DNA of 64,000 nt from Dolomedes plantarius (lineage: Eukaryota > Arthropoda > Arachnida > Araneae > Dolomedidae): assembly GCA_907164885.2 (NCBI GenBank), contig OU015493.1:220170781-220234780 (forward strand). Direction: 5' to 3'. This document shows positions 40,788-52,580 of this stretch, one piece after another. Under the pieces are notes generated by a model, which was not told the origin of the DNA, ran no database searches, and saw nothing but the letters and a program-made list of their open reading frames with translations. A program made the translations under genes and the position numbers. Within the stretch, counting starts at the first letter, position 1. Each line of letters begins with the position of its first letter.

Positions 40788-42084
40788 CTAGCCGGGCTTC
40801 GCCTAGCTACGCTCAAGCCATCCGTCCACCAGATGAAGATTGAATGAAGTGTGAAAAATTTTACACATGATTAAAAATTTCAGTGATTGGCGCTGTGAAT
40901 GATTCATGCTTTATTTACGGATATTTATCGGATAGCGCTGGAGTGTGCTTTTAGAATTAAAATATCTGTAAAATTGGCATCTTAAAATTGAAGATGTAAT
41001 GAGAGTTCATTCGACATCCTGCAAATATTCCCCCCCCCCCAGTGAGATATCAAATATTCCGTTGCCATCTTATGATTGTGTGAAGTTCGTCACGGTATAA
41101 AAAATACCTAAAATTATTAGAAAAGATGTTTTAAATTAATAAATTGCTGATTCCCACACCACGCTAGGCGTACAGCAAAGGCGCCTTATCGTCCTTTTAC
41201 GATATTTGCAAGGCGAGTATACCGCAGTAGGGATATTTATCATTGGAAAAAAATCGTATAATTTTATAATGGATTCTGTAGCATAAAAAATACGCCCTGA
41301 TACGCTGAGGCTAATAATAATACAAATAAGAATTTAAAATGTACAAAGTAATGCATGATTGCATGCAACAAAAAATAAAAATTTGGTATTCGTATAAACA
41401 CCCACCACCACCTGGTATAATATGAGCATACCTGCATTAGAAAAAGATAAATTTTCATGTGCCAGTCTGGAATTGAATTCTAACAGAACAGCATTAACCT
41501 CTTGAGACTCCTGCAAAATAAAATGTTAATGTTTTCATAATTATAGTTTATTAAAACGAATGGGCATTAAAAAGCTTGTTTTTCATGAAATTAATGATTT
41601 TAAATTCTTAATTTTTGCAGGGGAGCACATTAAAGTTATTGGATGTTGAGGTCATAAACACAATAAATGATGACAAACCCGCACAAAAACATTTAAACAA
41701 AACTTTATTTAGGTAAACTAATAAACTTTTTAAAGTTACTACTAAGTGAATTATTGAAATTTAAACTAAAATTAAAATAAAAAAATAATTATTGAATTTT
41801 AAAAGTTTATTACTAATAGTTAATAGCAGTTAATTATCAATTTACATTCAGAAACATGAAAAACTTTAAAACAATTTCTTTAGGCAGTAATACGCAAAAA
41901 TAATTTTGCAAACTGTACCACTAAAAGCTGTAAATAAAAAATGTCAAATTGTGGAATAATTGTTCACGAAAATGAATTTAAAAACTAATACCAGTATAAA
42001 TAACACAAAAAAGCATGTGAAATGTTATACGGATGAATGAAAAGAAAGGTCAATGTAAAAGAATAAAAATTTATAATTAAAGTC

Positions 42085-42320
42085 TTCAGAATTCAGGTAG
42101 ATTTAGCCTTTCATCATTGGATTAAAAAAAATATGAAATATAAAACGCATGCGTGCGGCCTTAGCCCTCAGAATTCAGGTAGATTTAGCCTTTCATCATT
42201 AGACCAAAAAAATATGAAATATAAAACGCACGCACGCGTTTGCGTGCGTACTTAGCCCTCAGAATTCAGCAAGATTTAGCCTTTCATCATTGGACCCCCA
42301 AAAAGCTGAAATAGGAATGC
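42085..42320. repeat. Three tandem copies of an 80-110-bp unit inside H5
   Basis: Each unit contains CAGAATTCAGGTAGATTTAG and CCTTTCATCATTGGACC, then AAATATGAAATATAAAACGC and a GCATGCGTGCG-like tail. Degraded single copies recur near 43912, 44165 and 44735. Confidence 0.85.
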
Positions 42321-42356
42321 ACGCACTCACTCACTCACGCGCATGCATGCGTGCGT

Positions 42357-42840
42357 TAGTTGGTTAGTTAGCATGCGTCAGTTAGCTGCCATTAAATTTT
42401 AATTAGAATTAAAATTTTTATTGAAAAGTTAGAAACATGCAGCATGCATTAGTTAGTTAGTTAGTTAGAAACATGCATGCATGCATTAGTTAGTAACATG
42501 CATGCATGTATTCATGCAGTAGTTAGTAACATGCATGCATGCATTCATGCATTAGTTAGTTAGCGTGTGTGCGTGCGTTAGTTGGTTAGTTAGCATGCGT
42601 CAGTTAGCTGCCATTAAATTTTGATTAGAATTAAAATTTTTATTGAAAAGTTAGAAACATGCAGCATGCATTAGTTAGTTAGTTAGTTAGAAACATGCAT
42701 GCATGCATTAGTTAGTAACATGCATGCATGCATTAGTTAGTAACATGCATGCATGCATTCATGCATTAGTTAGTTAAGTTAATTAGAAACATGCATGCAT
42801 GCATGCATTAGTGAGTTAATCAATTAGTTACTGTAGAAAA
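42357..42840. repeat. Duplicated 222-bp block with ATGC and TTAG microsatellites
   Basis: The block starting GGTTAGTTAGCATGCGTCAG occurs at about 42362 and 42584 (offset 222 bp). Between and after lie runs of GTTA and self-complementary ATGCATGCATGC repeats. Confidence 0.85.
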
Positions 42841-43067
42841 TGACTGGTGTTATCACCGAAAGGACCATATGAACCGGAGCCTAGTTCCTTTAAAATGGAA
42901 CAAAATGAGTAAGTCCAGTTAACCATGTAATCCACTATTGTTACAGAGGCATCAAAATGTGAGAATAGAGTTTAAAGCAGCCAAAACTGCAATTATGTCG
43001 GACGCAGGTACTCCGCCTAAACTACAAATTGCTTTTGTTGGTAATAACACCAGTCATTTTCTTCAGT
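42830..43067. mobile_element. 238-bp inverted-ended module, copy 1
   Basis: The ends are inverted repeats of 28 bp starting ACTGAAGAAAATGACTGGTG, with one mismatch per arm or fewer. The interior holds a short open segment after a TTGTTACAG that resembles a 3' splice site. An almost identical 238-bp copy is at 43391-43628 with the same left flank but a different right flank. It is either a MITE caught in a segmental duplication or a captured fragment. Confidence 0.7.
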
Positions 43068-43390
43068 GGCGTTGTGTTGTTTCATGATTTTTGATTAGAA
43101 CATTGATTCATATTTTTTGTTTGTTTATAGCAGTTACTTTATATGTGGTATTTAGTGCAATGAACATATGTTTGATTTGATCAGTATCAGACTTTATTTT
43201 TTGACTGTTGCGAAGCTGATTGTTTGTATATTCCTATTCCATCTTATAGTGAGACTCAATTTTATAACACTGTTGATTTTATGATATATTTTATAAGTTT
43301 TGTATTTGTTATGTGATTTTAGTAACATGCATGCATAAGTTAGTTAGTTAGAGACATGCATGCATGCATTAGTGAGTTAGTCAATTAGTT

Positions 43391-43628
43391 ACTGAAGAAA
43401 ATGACTGGTGTTATCACCGAAAGGACCATATGAACCGGAGCCTAGTTCCTTTAAAATGGAACAAAATGAGTAAGTCCAGTTAACCATGTAATCCACTATT
43501 GTTACAGAGGCATCAAAATGTGAGAATAGAGTTTAAAGCAGCCAAACCTGCAATTATGTCGGACGCAGGTACTCCGCCTAAACTACAAATTGCTTTTGTT
43601 GGTAATAACACCAGTCATTTTCTTCAGT
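43391..43628. mobile_element. 238-bp inverted-ended module, copy 2
   Basis: Equal in length to copy 1 and different at only a few positions. The left flank (GTGAGTTARTCAATTAGTT) is shared with copy 1, while the right flank diverges immediately after the inverted repeat. Confidence 0.7.
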
Positions 43629-45780
43629 GGCTGAAAGGTAAAAATGTCAAAAAAGTAAAAATGTTCAAAGTAAAAATGTTCAAAGCTGAAAAGTAAAAAT
43701 GTCATTTTTATACTATGTACCATAATAAATACTTAAAGTTGGATTGATTATATTTTTTTGCAAATCCATGAAACCTAAATATGTATTAGTAACATAGAAT
43801 AAATAACACAGTATAAATAACATAGAAAAATAAGCATGTGAAATGTTATACACCCAAATAATAAAAAAAATCCAATATAAAAATATAAATTTATAATAAA
43901 CTCCTCAGAATTCAGCTAGATTTAACCTTTCATCTTTGGAGCAAAAGAAGCTGAAAAGTGAAACATAAAATGTATACATTTATAATAAACCACTAAAAGC
44001 TGAAAAGGGGAAAATGTCATATTGTTTCTTGGAAAGTAAAGAGTTTTAAAAAATAAAGCTGAAAAGTAAAAATGTCATTTTGGCGAATGTTTGTCAAACG
44101 AAATTGATTAAAAAAGTCAACACAGCATAAGTAACATTAAAAAAAAAACATGTGAAATATTATACACATATCAGAATTTTAGTAGATTCAGCTTTACATT
44201 ATTCTACCACTAAAAGTTTAAAAGTAAAAATGTCAAATTGTCTAATGTCTGTTAACAAAAATTAATTTAAAAACTAAACACAGTATAAATAACATAGATT
44301 TAATAACAGTATAAATATCATAAAATATATACATTTATATTAAATCACTTAAAGCCTAAAAGTAAAAATGTCTAATTGTCCATATAAATACCTTCATAAA
44401 TGCAGGATTCTGTAGCCCAAAAAAAATTAATAAAGTATTAAAGTATTGGTTAAAGGCACTGACTGATGAAAAAATTTAAAAGAAATCTGCAATTTGGGCT
44501 ACACGCACCATAAATGCAAGATTCTGTAGCAATAATAGAAACATCCTGTCCTCATTAAACTCCATATAGATCTCTGTTCAATTAAACTGATCCAAATATT
44601 ATCTCAAGTACCTTCATAAACTATGTTTCTTGATTCGGGGTTCAATATAAATGTTTGTAAACCAAAGTCAACTTAAACTGAACACAGTATAAATAACATA
44701 GGAAAAAAAAACATGTGAAACGTTATACACATCTCAAAATTTGGATAGATTCAGCCTTGCATCATTAAAAGCTGAAAAGCAAAAATGTCAAATTGTCTTT
44801 TGGATTGTGAACTCTGCATGAAAAATTAAACACAGTATAAAAAAGGGATGGGAAATGTCATACTCATCAGCACTAAAAAGCAACGAATAAATTTTGGTTC
44901 TAATTTGACTCTTAGTGTACTTCACTCTTGAAAATAGTTGTTCACAGATGTACGTGCTTCCAAACGTTGATGACCAGAATAACGCTTGATTATGCAGTGA
45001 AGGATATTTATATCTGGGCAGGTATGATTTATGAGTACAACAAAGAGACTCGATTGGATTTCTCTTTACGTTAGAGGTCAGATTGCAACTCTATGCATTC
45101 TATATGACAATTTGCTAGCATTATATCTGTATCGACTGTAAATAGAGTAGAAAACATGCAAAAAAAAATTGTTTATTTTCCCCAAAGTCCTGAAATCAAT
45201 TTTAAATTCTTGTACTAAATCGGAAAGTAGGGCTGCGTATTTTGTAACATTTTTAGAAAATATAAGTAAAAGACCTTGACAAACGTAAAAATTAATAAAA
45301 ATCTGCAATTAGGGCTCCACACATCATAAATGCAAGATTCTGTAGCAATAAACATCACCATAATTAAAATCTGCATAATAAATGTCTAAATAAATGCAAG
45401 ATTTTGTAGCAAATATATTAAAGTATAGCTAGAAGGCATTGACAAACAAAAAAATTAATAAAAAGTCTGCAATTAAGAGTTCCACGCACCATAAATGTAA
45501 GATTCTTTAGAAAAGGAAAAATTACAGTATAGGTAGAAGCCACTGAGAAACGTAAGAATTAAAAGAGAAACGTGTTGCTGGGCCACTACCAATAAGTGGG
45601 GTTGTGTTGGGCTGAACAACTCCCCTAGGCTACATAATATATTTTCATGTTTTCCTAACTCTTTCTAATAAAAATTTGTTTGTTAAACTTCGTATCGTTT
45701 CACATAACTATTTTTCCTTATTTATGCCAAAAAAAAAGAAAATTATTGATAAAATAGACACATTAAAAGAATGCACGAAT
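43629..45780. repeat. Irregular repeats of the H5 3' region
   Basis: AT-rich sequence is built from recurring blocks: AAAAGCTGAAAAGTAAAAATGTC, ATAAATGCAAGATTCTGTAGC and a CTGCAATTNGGGCTNCACGCACCAT block (near 44395, 44485, 45300, 45370 and 45465). There is no coding motif. It is part of the noncoding 3' side of Helitron H5. Confidence 0.65.
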
Positions 45781-45865
45781 TCAATTCATTTTTAATATAA
45801 TTGTTTCTTAAATTCTGATATAATTGTTTCTTAAATTCTGATATAATTGTTTCTTAAATTGTTAT
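45780..45865. repeat. Three tandem copies of a 24-bp unit
   Basis: The unit ATATAATTGTTTCTTAAATTCTG is repeated three times just downstream (minus-strand sense) of the Rep-helicase gene. Confidence 0.9.
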
Positions 45866-45867
45866 TA

Positions 45868-45940
45868 AATTCTGTTGCTCTTTCTCTATCTGAATGGCAC
45901 CTTTTGGCGATGGGACTTTCTACACAGTCCAAGTCACTTG
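45868..45940 (-). pseudogene. Duplicated fragment of the Rep-helicase 5' coding end
   Basis: Read on the minus strand from 45940, the sequence matches the first about 20 codons of the Rep-helicase at 50503. It keeps the GGACTGTG, GAAAGTCC and ATCGCCAAAAGG blocks, with a TTG in place of the ATG. It lies about 55 bp after the stop codon at 45994. It looks like the start of a second head-to-tail copy or a local template switch. Confidence 0.7.
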
Positions 45941-45993
45941 AAATATAATTCTTCACAATAAATCTTGTTAACCTAAACTGTTATTTGTGTTTT

Positions 45994-48900
45994 TCAAAAG
46001 GCTGAGAGAGCCTCCGGATAAACCACATTAAATGTTTTCCCATTTGGAGTCAAGATGTATAAATTTTCTTTTGTTCCAACTCTGGAGCAACCTACATACA
46101 ATTGACCATAGGAGAAACACGGATTTAACAGATTAAGTCCTACAACTTGGAGAGTTTGGCCTTGTGCCTTGTTGATGGTCATTGCAAAACTGAGGCGTAC
46201 AGGGAACTGAAGACGTTTAAAATCAAACGGATGATCAGATGGGATTACTGGGATTCTTGGAATTAATACTTCTTGTCCCGCACCTTGTCCAGTCATGATG
46301 GTGGCATGAATAACATTTGGCATTAAATTCTTCACAGTAAGTCTTGTTCCATTGCACAGTATAGGTGGATTAAGATTCCTTAGAAGCATTATAGGTGCAC
46401 CAATTTTCAGCTCCAGAATGTGAGAAGGTACTCCTGAAAATTCCAATGAATTTAAAAACTCAGTTGGGTAGTTCACTGCCTGAACTGTATCACACACAGT
46501 GTCTACCGATTTGTAAACCTGAAGATTGGTAGGCAATTTCTTTAAAAGTATTTTATTGATGGTGGTAACTGCTTCATTTGTGGGTGCGAGTATTGATCTT
46601 TCGGCTAGCCAAGTGGCATCATTAAAGTTATGCTCTAAGTCTGGAAATACTGCTTCTTTCAGCTCTTCTTCTGTTCTTACCATTCTTCCTATGTCTTCAG
46701 TTGATACTGAGAAATCCTGATTATTCACAGCCAGTGTTCCATTTCCTAAATTGAGTAGAATATCAGCAAATTCTTGTGCAAAGGGATCTTCATTAAGATG
46801 AACTCGCATGTTGGTGTGCAACCCAAGTTTTATAATTCCATTCCAAATGTATGAAGATTTTATGCAGGCCTCGATTTCATCGGCTCTTGTACCCCGCGGA
46901 ATGACTGGAAGTGTTTGTCGAAAGTCACCGGCCAAGACCAAAGTTACTCCCCCCATTATATTGTTGTTACGCCGAATATCCCGCATGGTCACATCAAGTG
47001 CTTCAAATGCAGCTTTGTGTGACATTGTGCATTCATCCCATATAATGAGCTTGCAGTCTTGTAGAATCTTTGCCTTTCCGGAACGTCTTGAAATGCTGCA
47101 AGTTGCTCTTTCGGTGGTTGCTAAATTCAGGGGTAATTTGAACGCAGAGTGAGCAGTCTTTCCTCCTACCAACAGTGTAGCTGCAATACCAGAAGAAGCC
47201 ACAGCAAGGGCAATTTCATGTTTCTGTCGTACTTTGGCTAAAAGAATATTTATTAGAAAAGTCTTACCAGTACCACCAGGAGCATCCAAAAAAAAAATAT
47301 TCCACCACGTCTGTTAAAAACCGCATTCAAAATTTTATCATAAGCTTCCTTTTGATCCGGAACCAGTTTCGGCTCATTCTGTTCCAAGTAAGTTGCAAGT
47401 TGATCTGTGTTGTAATTCATTTCACTATGCACTTCAATCGAAGTCGATGATTCTTGATCTAAAAGTGGTTGAGGCAGTCCATATGATTGTAAATCCAAAC
47501 CACCGATCGATTGGATCTTGTTTTGAATGATGTTAAGTGCCATGTTAAAAATACCATTGTTGTACTCTAAGTCCGCATTCTGTTGTTGAATTCGTGCCTG
47601 ATGAAGTATATCTTCAGAAAGATTTTCCTTGTGTTTCATCCATAACTGCAGAGGACTGGACATGCAACATGTGTGCAGCATAACGGAAAAAAAATCTCGT
47701 AACATTTTGGCAGAGAGAGTTACAGCCGCTTCTTCTAAAGCCATGTCCCAATGTTGATCATTTTACAACAGTCCTCTAAGCTGGCAAGCCTCTTTGAATG
47801 TTTCACAGATGGTACCTTCCACTGTTTTCAGATGTTGAAATGAGGTCGGACCGCGCACTTCGTGTAGTAGCAGTCGAAGGTGAAAACATTCCGAATTACT
47901 TGGATGCACAGTGTAGACACGTCCTAATGCATCGGTTGCCTTGATCCCTAGATGTCCAGGTACATTTGTTCCTTTTTTACGCTGGTTCCATTTTTTTGAA
48001 CTGTTGTTCCATGTATAGTACTTGGGAACTTGATTATACAGTAGTGTTCGGGCAAAGTCATCTTCTGTGCAAAGCTTGAAAAAACTGGTCAGTGTAGTTT
48101 CTTGAGGGGTTCTAGCTCGTTCATTCGCATTTTGTTCTGTAAAATAAACCTTGTGCCCATTCTCCAGGTGGACACTTAAATGAATGACTGTGGGATAGCG
48201 TTCATGAATTGGAAAGTTCAGTATTCTCCACGCGGCTTCATTGCTACTAACATATCTACCCATTTCATATTTATGAACTTCATTACACTCATTTTCTGTA
48301 TTGGTCAGCTCGTAGACAGCCATATCAGAACCTTTGTTGATGTACTTGCAAACGTATTTTATAGACTTAACAGAATTACAATATTCGACATTGATGTGGG
48401 CATTAAAAATCCTTGACAGAAGAGGACAGTATGGAACAATCCATGAATTATCCACTACAACCAGTGAGCCTCGGATATGTATGTTCGCTGTTAAACCCCC
48501 ATCTTCTGGAGATCTCCGACGATATAATGGATACCCATCTCGACCAGTTTTTGTTTCTTTTATACTAAAACACGTGGAAATCTCTTTGTGCATTTACCAT
48601 TTTTCATGCATGGGGAATTAGGATTAAAGTTTCCACAGGGACCATGAACCATCTGTGATGTAACAGTTGAAAAAAGAGCTGGATCTTCATCTGGATTAGG
48701 GATTTCTGCACTGATGAAATCATCTACTCTGGTCACATGAAGGCTTTGTTGAAGCCACACTAAAATGTGCGCATGAGGCAGTCCTCGCTTCTGCCATTCG
48801 ATTGTATACATAAAACAGCGCATTTTGCCAAAAATATTTATCTTCGTGATGAGATTTATCAGTGTCTTAAGCTTGAGGTGGAAGACTCTTGCCAACAAAT

Positions 48901-50503
48901 CATGACGATCTTGTGGCCTTTGACCTGGAAAGAGTTCATCTTTTATATCCTGCCAAGTTGGATTGCAGGTAAAAGTTATAAAGAGATCCGGACGACCGTA
49001 GTTCTTTACGTATGTCATCGCATTTTGTGTTCGCTCATGCATATACCTTGGTCCTCCTGTAAACGTAGAGGGTAATATGATCAACTGTCCTACGTCTGCA
49101 ACATTTCCATCATTTATCATAGCATCCCTCAAATGCATATACTGTTCCACTCTCAGTGTCCTCTGGTTCAGACGAATGTATCTCAGCCTTTCAGATTCAA
49201 TCTTGACATACATATCAACAATGTACTGGTGGAATAGATTGTTGCTTCTGAGAATAATATTGAAAGAAGAAGACCGTACCATCATTCAAAAAGCACAAAA
49301 GTCCATAGCAGAAATTTTTTTATTGGTCATGAGTCCTGTAGTCGGGTTGGTCTGACGCAATTCAAAATGATATCCATCTTCACCTTGCCAAAATATTAAT
49401 GGATATTGAAGCGCATCATACGATCTGTGTGTTTCGGCAATTCTCTGGATACTGCCCGACCTCTTTTCTAAAATGATGTCTCTGTTACCATGTTGCTCTC
49501 CTCCAACAATTACTGCCACCTCAGATGTTGTTGGCTCATTGAATCTTCTGGGATGCTCACCTACTGGAGTTTTGTCTGCCAATATCATGATCCTTTGTTC
49601 AGGAGTAATTTCGGTCACAGCTGATTTGAAATCTTTGACATATGTGTTTTCACGGTGCAGCATTTCCTGTAATTGTAAGACAATCTCCATTTTTGTTTTG
49701 GGAACATTCTTGCAACGTTGATCAGCTTCCTCACTGTCATTTCCTAAAAAGTAAATCTGTAAAAACTTTGGTTCTTCATTTGACATTGGTTGCAGACTTC
49801 CAATTCGATAATACACTTGACCCTGTACCTTGAAAGTGGACATGTATCCAGGTTCTCTAATTTCTTTTGTAGCTCCAAAAGACGTCATCTAAAAGCAAGA
49901 ATTATAATGGCGTATATTACGCTGAAAATGCCTTGCTTCTGCCGTGTTACCACTTAACAAAGATTTGAGGGGTTCTGGAGGTTCCACTAAGGGATTCAAC
50001 TGAATCTTACCCCCATTACAGCACATTCCAGGAGCTTCAGCCTTCCACTTCAAAGCCTGACAATATTGACATGCAAATGACATTGTGCCTATTCTACACA
50101 TAGGATCAGAAGCATAATCTATTGATGGGTTATACGCAAATGCAGAATCTGTGCATAACCCATTACTTAATGGTTGTCTTTGTCTTATCCATCGAGCTTC
50201 AAGACGTTTCTCTCGATCTTCTTCAGTTTCATTTTCACGGAGATTTATTTTATAACGCCGGATTGCTTCACGTTCCCTATCTCTTTCTTTTTGACTTTGA
50301 TTTAAGCGAACTGTTGCTCTATAAAGGCGGTCTGATTCACGTTGACTATCACGTCGGTATGCTTCATCTCCAGCAACTGTTGATGTACAAGCTGTTTGAG
50401 ACGAATGTTTAGTTTTCTTTTCCTTCTATATGGCTCTGTATTTTTTTGCTCTTTCTGTGGCTAAACGGCGCCTTTTGGCGATTGGACTTTCTTCACAGTC
50501 CAT
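45994..50503 (-). pseudogene. Helitron Rep-helicase, nearly full length, four stops and two frameshifts
   Basis: This is the rolling-circle transposition protein of Helitrons, with an HUH nuclease followed by a Pif1-type helicase. The start ATG is at 50503 (MDCEESPIAKRRR), and the coding span equals about 1,500 codons, a normal length. Nuclease motifs are FITFTCNPTW near 48975, the HUH motif LPHAHILVW near 48775 and the tyrosine motif KYVCKYINK near 48350. Helicase motifs are Walker A PGGTGKT near 47275, Walker B LIIWDEC, AGDFRQTLP, KAQGQTL and a final CSRV. Stops lie at 50426-50428, 49889-49891, 49286-49288 and 47763-47765. Single-base frameshifts lie near 48565 (T-run) and 47290 (run of ten T). 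The reading is otherwise open and motif residues are kept, so inactivation looks recent. No endonuclease or zinc-finger extension follows. Confidence 0.93.
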
Positions 50504-50539
50504 AACGGTACGAAGAACATATGCTTTACTACAACCCAA

Positions 50540-50770
50540 GGAAAAATTCACATTTAAATTACCTATAACATGCAAGAAACCCCCAAAGATGCTGTAAAGT
50601 ACTGAAATATAAAAAGTTATTACAATCAAAACTGAAAGCAATACATAAGGTGAAATTCACATTTAAATTACCTAAAACATGCAAGAAACCCCCAAAAATG
50701 CTGTAAACTGCTGAAATATAAAAAGCTATTACAATCAAAACTGAAAACAATAAAGATAAAATTCGTTTTT
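50540..50770. repeat. Two tandem copies of a 109-bp unit upstream of the Rep-helicase
   Basis: Blocks starting CATTTAAATTACC at 50551 and 50660 repeat with few differences (ATGCAAGAAACCCCCAAA, GCTGTAAA and TGCTGAAATATAAAAAG elements). Open frames on the minus strand here are hydrophobic artefacts of the duplication. Confidence 0.85.
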
Positions 50771-51029
50771 TTTTAAAATAAGTAAAAAAACAAATATTAA
50801 AACAATAAAATATAGATAAATATTAAAAATAAGAAGATTATACAAACAAATGGAATGCAACGGTTTTTTTCTTAATATAACCAAAAAAAACCTAAAATAG
50901 AAGCAAAAAAAGTATTTAAAATCGTAGTAAGCAATGAAAATCCTTTTACACACGTAAAATTACTTTTTAGTTTGAATTTGGAATCTTGGAAAATAAAAAT
51001 TAAGAGCAGTTATTATTACAAAATGGAAA

Positions 51030-51740
51030 TGAAAAAATTATTACAACACATTATTTAGCATTCAAATCAAAAGCTAAAACAATACAACTAATAAAATATT
51101 AAAAATAGAACAACTTATATAGTTAGAAATTAAAAAAAATATTACAAAGCATTATTTAGCATTCAAATCAAAAGCTAAAACAATACAAATAATAAAATAT
51201 TAAAAATAGAACACCATATATAGTTAGAAATAGAAAAATTATTACAAAACATTATTTAGCATTCAAATCAAAAGCTAAATTTAAGAATAACTATATGTAT
51301 TTTTAATATGAATACGTTATTTAGTTTGAATGACGCTCCGCCATTTTGCATGCGTCTCACCTCGCGCTTTCCTAGAACAACATATATAGTTAGAAATAGA
51401 GCGCGAGGTGAGACGCATGAAAAATGGCGTAGCGTCATTCAAACTAAATAACTTATTCATATTAAAATATATACATATTTATTCTTAAATTTAGCTTTTG
51501 ATTTGAATGTTAAATAATGTTTTGTAATAATTTTTCTATTTCTAACTATATATGTTGTTCTATTTTTAATATTTTATTATTTGTATTGTTTTAGCTTTTG
51601 ATTTGAATGCTAAATAATGCTTTGCAATAATTTTTTTATTTCTAACTATATAAGTTGTTCTATTTTTAATATTTTATTATTTGTATTGTTTTAGCTTTTG
51701 ATTTGAATGCTAAATAATGTTTTGTAATAATTTTTTTTCT
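51030..51740. repeat. Large palindrome with arms of about 340 bp, inside H5
   Basis: The left arm ends ...GCATGCGTCTCACCTCGCGCT at 51368. The right arm begins AGCGCGAGGTGAGACGCATG at 51400, leaving a centre of about 31 bp. Each arm also contains two or more copies of a roughly 107-bp unit with TTTTAGCTTTTGATTTGAAT and TGTTCTATTTTTAATATTTT blocks. Confidence 0.85.
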
Positions 51741-51756
51741 AACTATATAAGTTTTT

Positions 51757-52580
51757 AAGGCGTAGTGGGAGCTCAGGCAAAAAAATTATAACCATTGCTA
51801 AATTCACTATAACGCTGATTCTAAAAAATCGTGATTAAAAGATGTGAATTTCCATTTTGTAATAATAACTGCTCTTAATTTTTATTTTCCAACATTCCAA
51901 ATTATAATTAAAAACTCAACAGAATTTAAACTGCATGAAAAATGGCGTAGCGTCAGATTCGAAATTCAAACTAACTAACTTATTCATATTAAAAATATAT
52001 AGATAGTTATTCTTAAATTTAGCTTTTGATTTGAATGCTAAAGAATGTTTTGTAATAATTTTTCTATTTCTAACTATATATGTTGTTCTATTTTTAATAT
52101 TTTATTATTTGTATTGTTTTAGCTTTTGATCTGAATGCTAAATAATGTTTTGTAATAATTTTTTTTTCTAACTATATATGTTTTTAAGGCGTAGTGGGAG
52201 CTCAGGCAAAAAAATTATAACCATTGCTAAATTCACTATAACGCTGATTCTAAAAAATCATGATTAAAAGATGTGAATTTCCATTTTGTAATAATAACTG
52301 CTCTTAATTTTTATTTTCCAACATTCCAAATTATAATTAAAAACTCAACAGAATTTAAACTGCATGAAAAATGGCGTAGCGTCAGATTCGAAATTCAAAC
52401 TAACTAACTTATTCATATTAAAAATATATAGATAGTTATTCTTAAATTTAGCTTTTGATTTGAATGCTAAAGAATGTTTTGTAATAATTTTTCTATTTCT
52501 AACTATATATGTTGTTCTATTTTTAATATTTTATTATTTGTATTGTTTTAGCTTTTGATTTGAATGCTAATTTTTAATGC
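51757..52580. repeat. Two tandem copies of a 429-bp unit, inside H5
   Basis: The unit beginning AAGGCGTAGTGGGAGCTCAG occurs at 51758 and 52187, an offset of 429 bp, with almost identical sequence. It includes an AAAATGGCGTAGCGTCA block also present in the palindrome arms. Confidence 0.88.

Noticed and set aside
42085..42840. CRISPR-like array
   Set aside because: Repeats are contiguous tandem units and microsatellites without uniform spacers, in a eukaryotic transposon.
50426..50953. Three hydrophobic minus-strand frames upstream of the Rep-helicase
   Set aside because: Products of the 109-bp duplication and AT-rich sequence. The true coding start is the internal MDCEESP at 50503.
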